DNA of 64,000 bases from Rhizobium sp. Leaf371 (GTDB taxonomy: Bacteria > Pseudomonadota > Alphaproteobacteria > Rhizobiales > Rhizobiaceae): contig NZ_LMQB01000025.1 in NCBI RefSeq assembly GCF_001424045.1, positions 139,854-203,853 on the forward strand. Reading direction: 5' to 3'. The translations under genes were made by a program, and so were the position numbers. The notes beneath the pieces were generated by a model that was given only the letters and a program-made list of their open reading frames with translations, searched no databases and was not told the origin of the DNA. Below, piece after piece: positions 37,944 through 45,852 of this stretch (positions are counted from its first letter, which is position 1; each line of letters opens with the position of its first letter).

Positions 37944-38786
37944 ATGATCGGCTGGGTGAAACGCCAGATACTCGCCTTCTGCGCAACCAACGCCTTCGCG
38001 TCGCGTCGCGATGTGTTTTCGATCGCCATGCGCTCCGCCGTCGGTGTCATCTTCGTCGGCGATATCCTGAATGTGATCGGACATGTGGTCCTCGATCGGT
38101 TCGGCCTGCTGCCCTACCCGCTCGTGCCGGCGGCCACCGTCGGCGCGCTGATCACCACCCTGCTCGGCATACCGCTGATCTTCACCGTCCTCTATATCGT
38201 CGGTCTCGCGATCCACGACCTCTCGATCTCCCGCGCACGCTTCGAGGAACTGAGCCGGACCGACCAGCTGTCTGGCCTCCTCAACCGCCGCGCCTTCCTC
38301 GATGCCTATGCGCACCATCGAGGCCCCGCGTCCCTCGTCATTTTCGACATCGACCGCTTCAAGGCGCTGAACGACAGCTTTGGACATGAGGCCGGCGATC
38401 GGGCGATCGTGTCGGTCGCCGCCGTTCTCAAGGCGATTTTCCAGACGCCGCACGTGGTTGCCCGGATTGGCGGCGAAGAATTCGCGGTGCTCGTCACAGG
38501 CATGCACGACGCGGATCGCCTGGCCCTTGCCGGAGCAGCCGTGAGCCGTATCGCGGGCACCGTTATCGACCTTGGCGATGTCGATACGGTCGTTACGGTC
38601 TCTGCAGGGGTCGCGGAGTTTGCGCAGCACACAGAGTTCGCGCAGCTCTTTGCAGCAGCCGACAAGGCCCTCTATCTCGCCAAGTCGTCCGGCCGAAACC
38701 AGGTTCTGCACGAGACCGAAATCCCCGAGCCGATCCGCAGGGGTTCCAGCCACCATTCTCCGGTGCACTCGGTCCAGTCGGCGTAA
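37944..38786 (+). CDS. membrane diguanylate cyclase (GGDEF)
   Basis: A 280-residue c-di-GMP synthase. Two to three hydrophobic segments (about 28-95) anchor it. The GGDEF domain (about 105-265) starts SRTDQLSGLLNRRAFLD and has the active-site motif GGEEF at 176-180. I see no clear RxxD inhibitory site before it. AAAGGAG lies upstream of the ATG at 37944. A short disordered tail follows the domain. No obvious partner gene. Confidence 0.9.
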   Translation: MIGWVKRQILAFCATNAFASRRDVFSIAMRSAVGVIFVGDILNVIGHVVLDRFGLLPYPLVPAATVGALITTLLGIPLIFTVLYIVGLAIHDLSISRARFEELSRTDQLSGLLNRRAFLDAYAHHRGPASLVIFDIDRFKALNDSFGHEAGDRAIVSVAAVLKAIFQTPHVVARIGGEEFAVLVTGMHDADRLALAGAAVSRIAGTVIDLGDVDTVVTVSAGVAEFAQHTEFAQLFAAADKALYLAKSSGRNQVLHETEIPEPIRRGSSHHSPVHSVQSA

Positions 38787-38813
38787 CCGGGCCCGCGAGT
38801 CTAACGCTCCCTG

Positions 38814-40337
38814 TTACATCGTGGCGCCCAGCTGCCAGGGAACGAATTCGTTTGCGCCATAGCCGAGCTCCTCGGACTTGGAGCGCTCGCCGGAGGCAAC
38901 GCGCAGGACGGTCTGAAAGATCTCGCGACCCTTTTCCTCGATCGAAACGCCTTCGAGGACGTCCCCGCAATTGATGTCCATGTCCTCTTCCATGCGGCGG
39001 TAGAGATCGGAATTGGTGGCAAGCTTGATCGACGGAGTCGGCTTGCAGCCATAGGCCGAACCGCGGCCGGTGGTGAAGGCGATGACATTGGCGCCACCTG
39101 CCACCTGCCCGGTGGCGGCGACCGGATCGTAGCCCGGCGTGTCCATGTAGACGAACCCCTTGCGATCGATCCGTTCGGCATAGCCGTAGACGCCGCGCAG
39201 GGTCGACGTGCCGCCCTTGGCGACGGCGCCGAGCGACTTTTCGAGGATCGTGGTCAACCCGCCTGCCTTGTTGCCGGGCGAAGGATTATTGTTGAGCTCG
39301 CCACCGGCCCGCGCCGCATATTCCGTCCACCAATCGATCAGATCGACGATCTTCCGGCCGACCGCCTCGCTTTCCGCCCGCCGCGTGAGCAGGTGCTCTG
39401 CGCCGAAGATTTCGGGCGTTTCGGAGAGGATGGCCGTGCCGCCCTGCCGCACGAGCTGATCCACCGCCGCGCCGAGCGCCGGATTTGCCGTGAGGCCGGA
39501 ATAGCCATCGGAACCGCCGCACTGGAGCGCGAGCGTGATTTCGGACGCAGCGACGGTTTCGCGACGCGCCTTTGCGGCAACCGGCAGGAGATCGCGGACG
39601 CGTGCCACACCGGCCTCGATCGAGCGGCGTGTGCCCCCGGTTTCCTGGATCGTCAGGCTCTGGAAATGATCGCCCTCGACGATCCCATATTGCTGCTTCA
39701 GGCGCGGAATCTGAAAGACTTCGCAGCCAAGGCCGACGAGCAGGACGGCCGCGAGATTGGGATGCGTGGCATAGCCCCACTGGGTGCGTGCAAGGATGTC
39801 GTACCCCTCGCCCGTGGAGGCCATGCCGCAGCCGGTGCCGTGGGTGAACGGGATGACGCCGTCGATCTCCGGATAATCCCGGAGAATGCCGGAGCGTTCC
39901 ACCGCCTCGGCAATGAAGCCGGCGACGGTGGCGGAACAGTTCACCGACGACAGGATGCCGATATAGTTGCGCGTGCCGACGCGCCCGTCCGGGCGGCGAA
40001 AGCCCTGGAATGTCTCCGGCACCTCGCCCGCCAAGAGGCCGCCGTCGGGGCGAGCCTCGGTGGCAAAGGCGTAGTCGCGAGCGAAATCATGGATCGCCAC
40101 ATTGTGCTCGTGCACCCAGTCGCCCGGGGCGATCGCGGCCGCGGCGAAGCCGATGATCTGGCCGAACTTGCGGATCGGCTCGCCTTCGGCGATCGGCACG
40201 AGCGCGATCTTGTGCCCCTTGCCCACCGCGCTGCGCGCCGCCACGCCGTTTGGCAGACGGTCGCCCTTCGACACGCGGTCGATGGCGATGACCACGTTGT
40301 CGGCATCGTTGAGGCGCAGGACACGGGGCGTCGGCAT
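38814..40337 (-). CDS. uxaA: altronate dehydratase
   Basis: A 507-residue UxaA-family dehydratase that converts D-altronate to 2-keto-3-deoxy-D-gluconate. The N-terminal SAF-type domain (about 1-90) precedes the large GD_AH domain with GRVGTRNYIGILSSVNCSAT, HGTGCGMASTGEGYD and LALQCGGSDGYSGLTANPAL. Conserved Cys residues probably hold iron. The ATG at 40337 is preceded by GGAGG; the upstream open frame is not family sequence. It follows the dehydrogenase gene at 40340 almost without a gap, which supports a pathway with UxaB (41461). Confidence 0.9.
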   Translation of the reverse strand: MPTPRVLRLNDADNVVIAIDRVSKGDRLPNGVAARSAVGKGHKIALVPIAEGEPIRKFGQIIGFAAAAIAPGDWVHEHNVAIHDFARDYAFATEARPDGGLLAGEVPETFQGFRRPDGRVGTRNYIGILSSVNCSATVAGFIAEAVERSGILRDYPEIDGVIPFTHGTGCGMASTGEGYDILARTQWGYATHPNLAAVLLVGLGCEVFQIPRLKQQYGIVEGDHFQSLTIQETGGTRRSIEAGVARVRDLLPVAAKARRETVAASEITLALQCGGSDGYSGLTANPALGAAVDQLVRQGGTAILSETPEIFGAEHLLTRRAESEAVGRKIVDLIDWWTEYAARAGGELNNNPSPGNKAGGLTTILEKSLGAVAKGGTSTLRGVYGYAERIDRKGFVYMDTPGYDPVAATGQVAGGANVIAFTTGRGSAYGCKPTPSIKLATNSDLYRRMEEDMDINCGDVLEGVSIEEKGREIFQTVLRVASGERSKSEELGYGANEFVPWQLGATM

Positions 40338-40339
40338 GG

Positions 40340-41350
40340 TCAGACCTCCAGAATGGCTTTGATGGTGCCGGCGTCCGGGCGCAACCACTGCGGAAACAGC
40401 TCCGGTCCGTCGGCCAGTGCGCCACGATGCGTGATCAGCGCGTCGACCGGCACGCGGCCGGCCGCCAACTGGCGCACGACCTCGGCAAAATCGTCGGCCT
40501 GCGCGTTGCGGCTGGCAAACAGCGTCGCCTCGCGTTTGTGAAACTCGGGGTCCGAGAAGGTGATGTCCGTGCGCACGACGCTGACGAGCACGTATCGCCC
40601 GGCATGCGCGAGGAAACCGAAGCCGCGCTGCATGGCGGTGGCATTGCCGGTCGCGTCGATGACGACGTCGAAGAAGTCGCCGCCCGTCATTCGCGACGCC
40701 TCTGCCTCCGCCGACGCATCGGCCCTGATCGTCGCATCGGCGCCCAGCCGGTCGAGGGTAAAGCCCAGGCGATCCTCGCGGACATCCATGACGGTGACAT
40801 GGGCGCCGCGCGCCTTGGCGAAGATGATCGCCGACATGCCGATCGGCCCGGAACCGACCACGAGAACCCGGTCTGCCGCGGACACGCTGCCGCGCTTCAC
40901 GCCATGCGCGCCGATGGCCAGGAACTCGATGGTGGCGGCGGCATCGAGCGAGGCGCTTCCGGCGGACACCACGTTTCCTTCCGGCACGCAGAGATATTCC
41001 GCCATGCCGCCATCGCGATGGACGCCGAGCACGGCGATGGTCTGGCAGGCATTCGACACGCCCTTGCGGCAGGCATGGCAGGTTCCGCAGGAGAGATAGG
41101 GCACGATATAGACGGCTTCGCCAGCTTTCAGGGCGCTGCCCTCGGGCGCGCGCTCCACGGTGCCCGAGAGTTCATGTCCCATGATCCGGGGATATTCGAG
41201 GAAAGGATGCTTGCCCTGGAAGATGTGGTAGTCCGTTCCGCAGATTCCGACGCGACGGATGCGGACGAGCACCTCGCCCGGCGCCGCCACGGGAACGGGA
41301 CGGTCGATGACCGAAAGACGGCCGGGCTCGTTGCAGATCAGGGCTTTCAT
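40340..41350 (-). CDS. zinc alcohol dehydrogenase, L-galactonate 5-dehydrogenase-like
   Basis: A 336-residue medium-chain dehydrogenase. The catalytic zinc site is VGICGTDYH with GHE. The structural zinc Cys cluster is CGTCHACRKGVSNAC. The nucleotide fold is VLVVGSGPIGMSAI. The N-terminal half resembles E. coli LgoD (YjjN), which oxidises L-galactonate to D-tagaturonate. Position between uxaB and uxaA fits that role, because tagaturonate is the UxaB substrate. Other hexonate substrates remain possible. Confidence 0.8.
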   Translation of the reverse strand: MKALICNEPGRLSVIDRPVPVAAPGEVLVRIRRVGICGTDYHIFQGKHPFLEYPRIMGHELSGTVERAPEGSALKAGEAVYIVPYLSCGTCHACRKGVSNACQTIAVLGVHRDGGMAEYLCVPEGNVVSAGSASLDAAATIEFLAIGAHGVKRGSVSAADRVLVVGSGPIGMSAIIFAKARGAHVTVMDVREDRLGFTLDRLGADATIRADASAEAEASRMTGGDFFDVVIDATGNATAMQRGFGFLAHAGRYVLVSVVRTDITFSDPEFHKREATLFASRNAQADDFAEVVRQLAAGRVPVDALITHRGALADGPELFPQWLRPDAGTIKAILEV

Positions 41351-41397
41351 GACATCACCTTAGCAGATCGTTCGTCGTCTCGTCTCGTCTCAGGGCA

Positions 41398-41420
41398 GAA
41401 GCCGGAAGACCCGGCTTCTA
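41398..41420 (-). terminator. hairpin between uxaB and the dehydrogenase gene
   Basis: A perfect 9-bp stem (AGAAGCCGG and CCGGCTTCT) with loop AAGAC, lying in the 110-bp gap after uxaB. It lacks a clear U-run, so it is probably a partial terminator or an mRNA-processing site. Confidence 0.5.
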
Positions 41421-41460
41421 GAATAGCGTCGTCATCAGGTCTGGGCAGGGTCGCCGTCGC

Positions 41461-42615
41461 TCAAGCCTTGGCCCTTCCCGTCTCGATCGTGGCGTCGCTC
41501 TGTGCGGCGACGAGGTTGCGCAAAATCGGTGCCGGAGGCGTTTCACCCGACTGTGCGACCCAGGCCAGGAAGGCCGCGATGCGCCGCTCGATCTTGACGC
41601 CGTGGTTCTGAGCGATGTCGGCCACGCGATGATCGAGAAACGGGTTGTCGAACCGTTCGAGTGTGACATCGACATAGGCCTTGGCCGCGTCGGCCATGCC
41701 GTGTGCGCCAAAGCCCGGCACGACCTCCTGCCGATAGACGGCGAGCAGCCGTTCGCGAATGGCGGCATCCTGCAGGAGGGCCCGGACCGTTTCGTCCGGC
41801 GCGCGGCCTTCGCGCAGCCAGATCTCTGCGAGAACGGTGTGGCCGAGGTTGAGGATGTGCAGTTTCAGCCGTTCGAAGGATTCGAGATCGTCCGTCAGGA
41901 CGACCGAGGGATGGTGAAACGGCAGCGACAGCCCCGGCTTGGCCTCGATCGCCCAGAGGGCGTAGGGCTCGGCCACCGCGCCGACGGGTTCGATCGGCTC
42001 GGAAACGATGCGGTCCACCAACGTGTTGGCGAAAAGGATATCGGTCTCGACAGAGGCGCGGAACGCGTCGTCCGCGCCGGCGTCCGTGGCAAGCGAAAGG
42101 ACCGCCTCTTTCAGCCTGTCGCCGTTGCGGTTCAAGAGCTCGCAGGGCAGCACGGTGAGCGGACCACCCTGCGACCGCCAGCGATGATGCAGCAATGCGG
42201 TGAGCTTGCCGACGAAGGAAGCAGGCACGCGGCCTGACAAAAGCGCCGCGCTGCGATCGCCTGCCGGCACCTCGTATCCGCGGTCGCCCGTATTCGAGAC
42301 GACGAAGGCCGCGTCCGCGGCGAAAAGCGCTTTCAGCCTTGCCCAATCGGCCTCGGCCGAGAGACCGCCATCGACGGATGTGACCGCGATCCGACGCTCG
42401 ACCCTTTCGCCGGCTTCGATGCCGCGAATGATGACGGGGTACCCTTCGGGTCGGCCGAAGGCTGCGACGCGACCGGCACGCTCCGGGGCGCCCGACACCT
42501 GCACGATGGTGATGGGTCCGATCGCCTGACCGGCCTCCCGCGCCTCGTGAACGAAAAGATCGACATGCGCCTGGAGAAATCGGCTCGTTCCGAACTGGAT
42601 GATCCGGGTGCTCAC
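41461..42615 (-). CDS. uxaB: tagaturonate reductase (altronate oxidoreductase)
   Basis: A 384-residue member of the mannitol dehydrogenase family that reduces D-tagaturonate to D-altronate with NADH. Motifs are IIQFGTSRFLQAHVDLFVHE, VVSNTGDRGYEV, LPCELLNRNGDRL, VDRIVSEPIEPVG and KLHILNLGHTVLAEIW with the active-site Lys and His. The length is below that of E. coli UxaB (about 480), as usual in rhizobia. The start is GTG at 42615. It is divergent from the GntR gene, and a palindromic operator overlaps its putative -10 box. Confidence 0.85.
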   Translation of the reverse strand: MSTRIIQFGTSRFLQAHVDLFVHEAREAGQAIGPITIVQVSGAPERAGRVAAFGRPEGYPVIIRGIEAGERVERRIAVTSVDGGLSAEADWARLKALFAADAAFVVSNTGDRGYEVPAGDRSAALLSGRVPASFVGKLTALLHHRWRSQGGPLTVLPCELLNRNGDRLKEAVLSLATDAGADDAFRASVETDILFANTLVDRIVSEPIEPVGAVAEPYALWAIEAKPGLSLPFHHPSVVLTDDLESFERLKLHILNLGHTVLAEIWLREGRAPDETVRALLQDAAIRERLLAVYRQEVVPGFGAHGMADAAKAYVDVTLERFDNPFLDHRVADIAQNHGVKIERRIAAFLAWVAQSGETPPAPILRNLVAAQSDATIETGRAKA

Positions 42616-42701
42616 GTGCGCATGGTCCTGACGCGGAGCACCAACCCGATGGTCCCGTCGCTCCGTCTTTTCGTCATGCGCTTGACCCTCCCCGGTCTTC
42701 C

Positions 42702-42718
42702 TTGCATTTTATATGCAA
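42702..42718. promoter_or_regulatory. operator candidate, inverted repeat TTGCAT-N5-ATGCAA
   Basis: Perfect 6-bp arms. It covers the minus-strand -10 box of the uxaB promoter (42708-42737) in the divergent uxaB/gntR spacer, so it is a likely binding site of the adjacent GntR regulator. A partial copy lies at 42751-42763. Confidence 0.6.
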
Positions 42719-42737
42719 AGAGCAAGGCGGCGCGCAA
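42708..42737 (-). promoter_or_regulatory. putative uxaB promoter
   Basis: On the minus strand TTGCGC (42737-42732), 18 bases and TATAAA (42713-42708). The -10 is good and the -35 moderate. It overlaps the inverted repeat at 42702-42718, consistent with repression. Confidence 0.5.
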
Positions 42738-42750
42738 CGTTTTATTGTGT

Positions 42751-42763
42751 TTGCTTGATGCAA
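42751..42763. promoter_or_regulatory. second, partial operator TTGC-TTGAT-GCAA
   Basis: Same half-site core (TTGC and GCAA) as the repeat at 42702-42718, with the same 5-base central gap. It is 45 bp upstream of the GntR start codon and may allow autoregulation. Confidence 0.45.
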
Positions 42764-42807
42764 TAGACAGGATGGGCTGCTGACGAAACAGGCTGGGAGG
42801 CACTGGG

Positions 42808-43719
42808 GTGAAAGGGAATGCCGTCTACAAGCGGAGCTACAATGGCTGCCTTTCGATCTGCGAGACCCTTGCGCCTGGCGCCGAGATGCCGTCCGAAAAC
42901 GAGATTTCGCAGTCTCTCTCGGTCAGCCGCACGACGATCCGGGCGGTCATGGCCGGGCTGGAAGCCGCGGGCATCCTCACGCGCCAGGGGGCATCGCGCC
43001 GTCTGACGCGTCGTCCCGAACCGACGGATGCCTTTCCCGATACGCAGACCGTGTCCACCAGCGCCACGGTCGAGCGGCGCTTCCTCGAATGGATCCTGCA
43101 AGGCCATATCGGCCCCGGCCATTTGCTGACGGCGGCGGAACTGGCGCGGCAATTCGGGACATCGACCACGATCATCCGCGAGCATCTGCCGCATTTCCAG
43201 CATTTCGGCCTCATCGAGCGACGGCCAAACAGCGCCTGGCTCTTCAAAGGCGTCACGCCGGCCTTCGCCCACGAGATCTATGACGTGCGCGAAATGTTCG
43301 AGCTGCGCGCGGCGCGCAGCTTCATCGCCCTTCCCGATCCGTCACCGCCCTGGCAGCGCATGCGGACGATCGAGAGAGAACATCGGGCGCTGCTGGCGGA
43401 CATCGACACGGGCTATGCCCTGTTTCCGGATCTGGACGAGCGCCTCCACCGCACGGTGCACGAAACCGCCGACAATCGCTTCATCAAGGATTTCTACGAC
43501 ATCATCTCGATGCTGTTTCACTACAACGCGCAGTGGGACGCCGAGGACGAGAAGCAGCGCGCCTTTACGGCGCTGAGCGAACACCTCGCCTATATCGAGG
43601 CTCTGCTGCGCCGCGACCTGAAGGCGATCGACCGTGCCTGCCGCCAACATCTGAAGACGGCTCGCTCCAATCTGCTGCGCTCCATCGAGCTGCGCCTGAA
43701 GAAGCCGCCGTCGCTCTGA
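42808..43719 (+). CDS. GntR-family regulator with two winged helices and an FCD-like domain
   Basis: A 303-residue regulator. The first winged helix lies at about 10-65 (LAPGAEMPSENEISQSLSVS, RTTIRAVMAGLEAAGIL). A second is at about 88-150 (TAAELARQFGTSTTIIREHL and FGLIERRPNSAWLF). An all-helical FCD-type effector domain follows (IYDVREMFELRAARSF, LDERLHRTVHETADNRFIKD). Two DNA-binding units in one GntR protein are less usual. GGGAGG seven bases before the GTG at 42808 supports the start. It is divergent from uxaB and probably controls uronate or L-galactonate genes in response to a pathway intermediate. Confidence 0.85.
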   Translation: MKGNAVYKRSYNGCLSICETLAPGAEMPSENEISQSLSVSRTTIRAVMAGLEAAGILTRQGASRRLTRRPEPTDAFPDTQTVSTSATVERRFLEWILQGHIGPGHLLTAAELARQFGTSTTIIREHLPHFQHFGLIERRPNSAWLFKGVTPAFAHEIYDVREMFELRAARSFIALPDPSPPWQRMRTIEREHRALLADIDTGYALFPDLDERLHRTVHETADNRFIKDFYDIISMLFHYNAQWDAEDEKQRAFTALSEHLAYIEALLRRDLKAIDRACRQHLKTARSNLLRSIELRLKKPPSL

Positions 43720-43815
43720 ACGTTTCCAGTATCGATCACGCGGATGAATCGGACGCCTAGGATCGATTCATAAGTTTGGTTGGACGCTGCAGGGCTGCCG
43801 GGCGATTCTTGTGGC

Positions 43816-44100
43816 ATGAGCCAGCACCCCTTCTATCTCTACATCGAGCGCACCCAGCCTGCGAAAAATATGGCCCGGTTCTATGCCCTCTCGATCGAAC
43901 CATCTCTGTTCGGGAAGACGTCCCTGGTGCGTCGTTGGGGTCGGATCGGGACCACGGGACGCGAGAAGATCCATCTTTTCGAGAACGAGGCAGACGCCGT
44001 GACGCTGTTCCTGGCCGTCGCGCGCCGGAAGCGAGATAGAGGCTACGTGCCGAGAGCCGTGAAATCCAATCACGCCGCCGCCGCGTATTGCCTTGCGTGA
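43816..44100 (+). CDS. short WGR-domain protein
   Basis: A 94-residue protein made almost entirely of a WGR domain: FYLYIERTQPAKNMARFYAL, then LVRRWGRIGTTGREKIHLF. In larger proteins (PARP, some bacterial repair proteins) WGR domains contact DNA or nucleic acid. Stand-alone versions are common in rhizobia and have no agreed role. The ATG at 43816 (MSQHPFYLY) is chosen because the domain begins there; the ORF opens 12 codons earlier without a ribosome site. No operon partner. Confidence 0.8.
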   Translation: MSQHPFYLYIERTQPAKNMARFYALSIEPSLFGKTSLVRRWGRIGTTGREKIHLFENEADAVTLFLAVARRKRDRGYVPRAVKSNHAAAAYCLA

Positions 44101-44214
44101 CCGAGACTCAGACCTGGCAATTTCGCAGATTCTCATATGGCCGGAACAAAGGGCGGTACGAGGGCATTGTGAGGTGCCGTTGTAACTGCCTTCTTTTCGG
44201 CGCCTGGAGTACGC

Positions 44215-45321
44215 ATGAGCCAGAAAGACGATTGGCATCTGACGGAAATCCTCGATTACGAGCATGGCCGCGGTGACCCGTTTGCCGCAGCTGTCCGCGC
44301 GACGCGTATGGCGATGGTCATTACCGATCCCGCGCAGCCCGATAATCCGATCGTCTTCTGCAACGAGGCGTTCCAGCACCTGACCGGTTACAGCCGCGAG
44401 GAGATCATCGGCCGGAACTGCCGTTTCCTACAGGGCGAAGGCACAGACCGGTCCAGCGTCGCAAGGATCCGTGCCGCCATCGATGCCGCGGAAAGCATTC
44501 ACGTTGATCTGCTGAACTACCGAAAGGACGGCTCGACCTTCTGGAACGCTTTGTTCCTCAGCCCCGTTCGCGGCGAAAGCGGCGATGTCCAGTTCTTCTT
44601 CGCCTCTCAACTCGATGTGACCGACCGCGTCATGGCACAGGAGACGATCGCCGCTCAGAAGGCGGCCGTCGACAGCGAGGTGAAGCGCCGGACGGCCGAT
44701 CTCGAAAAAGCGCTGGAAGCCAAGACCCTGCTGCTTCACGAGGTCGATCATCGCGTCAAGAACAACCTGACGATGATCGGCGCGCTGCTGCGGCTGCAGG
44801 TCCGCTCGATCGACGATGCGGATATACGCGCAAAGCTCGAGACCATGATGGAGAGGATCGATGCGCTGGCCACCGTTCACCGCCGGCTCTACCAGGCGGA
44901 TGACGTGACGCGCTTCGACGTTGCCGCCTTCGCCGCCAATCTCGCCTCCGACGTGATCGGCGCAAGCGGCCGCAGCAATATCCGCCTGCGATGCGATATC
45001 GAGCCGATCGAAGTGCGTTCCGAGCATGCTTCGGCGCTCGGACTGATCCTCAACGAAGTTCTCACCAACGCCATCAAGCATGGGCTGCGGGAGAACAGGG
45101 CGGGATCGGTTTCCATCTTCGCGACGCGAGACGGCGAGGAAGCCACCTTGTCGATCGAGGACGACGGCGTCGGTCTGATCATGGATCCGGCGTCCTCAGG
45201 CCTCGGCCATGCCTTGATCAAACGCCTGTCGCCGCAAAGCGGCACGACCGTCGCCTGGGACCGCCTGCCGACGGGCACCCGCGTGACGTTGAGAATACCG
45301 GAAATGGAGCACACATCATGA
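44215..45321 (+). CDS. LOV-domain blue-light histidine kinase (HisKA_2 type)
   Basis: A 368-residue soluble kinase. The LOV domain (about 25-140) has the photoactive Cys69 in GRNCRFLQG, plus NEAFQHLTGYSREEIIG and NYRKDGSTFWNALFLSPV, all needed for flavin adduct chemistry. A coiled linker leads to HisKA_2 with His179 in DHRVKNNLTMIGALL and an HATPase (NEVLTNAIKHGL). The architecture matches the LOV kinases of Brucella and related bacteria. It overlaps a single-domain response regulator gene, its likely partner. Light would be expected to raise autophosphorylation. Confidence 0.9.
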   Translation: MSQKDDWHLTEILDYEHGRGDPFAAAVRATRMAMVITDPAQPDNPIVFCNEAFQHLTGYSREEIIGRNCRFLQGEGTDRSSVARIRAAIDAAESIHVDLLNYRKDGSTFWNALFLSPVRGESGDVQFFFASQLDVTDRVMAQETIAAQKAAVDSEVKRRTADLEKALEAKTLLLHEVDHRVKNNLTMIGALLRLQVRSIDDADIRAKLETMMERIDALATVHRRLYQADDVTRFDVAAFAANLASDVIGASGRSNIRLRCDIEPIEVRSEHASALGLILNEVLTNAIKHGLRENRAGSVSIFATRDGEEATLSIEDDGVGLIMDPASSGLGHALIKRLSPQSGTTVAWDRLPTGTRVTLRIPEMEHTS

Positions 45322-45797
45322 CCCCCTCCCCCACACCCTTCAAGGCTTTGCAGGTGCTCATCGTCGAGGACGAGCCCCTGTTGGCGATGGATGTGGAGAT
45401 GATGGTCGAGGAAGCGGGCCACAGCGTCGTCGGCGAGGCTGCATCGCTCTATGAGGTCGAGGCAATGCCGACCGAGCCGGCGCCGGACCTTGCTTTGGTC
45501 GATATGCAGCTTGCCCGCGGCACCAACGGGCTCGATGTTTCGCGGCTGATCCAGGACCGCTGGCCGTCTGCCGTTATCGTGTTCGTCACCGCGAACCCGA
45601 AGAAAATTCCGGAGGATTTTTCCGGCGCGCATGGCGTCATCGCCAAGCCGTTTTCCCGAAGCGGGTTCATGTCTGCGCTCAACTACCTCGGCGAAGGCAT
45701 CGCCGATCCGCCACCTGCGTCCAGCCAACCGTCGAGCTTCGTCGCCGCGCCATCGGTGCTCGAAATCTGGTCGGCCAGATCCCAGATGGACGGATAG
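45318..45797 (+). CDS. single-domain response regulator
   Basis: A 159-residue receiver. VLIVEDEPLLAMDVEMMVEE supplies the acidic pocket, Asp62 in LALVDMQLARGTNGLDV is the phospho-acceptor, and the conserved Lys is in GVIAKPFSRSGF. No output domain follows, only a disordered tail of about 35 residues. Its ATG overlaps the LOV kinase stop (ATGA), so the two are co-translated. It probably passes phosphate on or acts by protein contact. Confidence 0.9.
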   Translation: MTPSPTPFKALQVLIVEDEPLLAMDVEMMVEEAGHSVVGEAASLYEVEAMPTEPAPDLALVDMQLARGTNGLDVSRLIQDRWPSAVIVFVTANPKKIPEDFSGAHGVIAKPFSRSGFMSALNYLGEGIADPPPASSQPSSFVAAPSVLEIWSARSQMDG

Positions 45798-45852
45798 GTT
45801 CGAAGGAAGGGAGCGCCACTCGAGCTCTCTCGCAAGAAACGCCGGAGCGCAC

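Noticed and set aside
43780-43815. Twelve extra N-terminal codons of the WGR protein
   Set aside because: The domain begins at MSQHPFYLY and no ribosome site precedes the earlier ATG.
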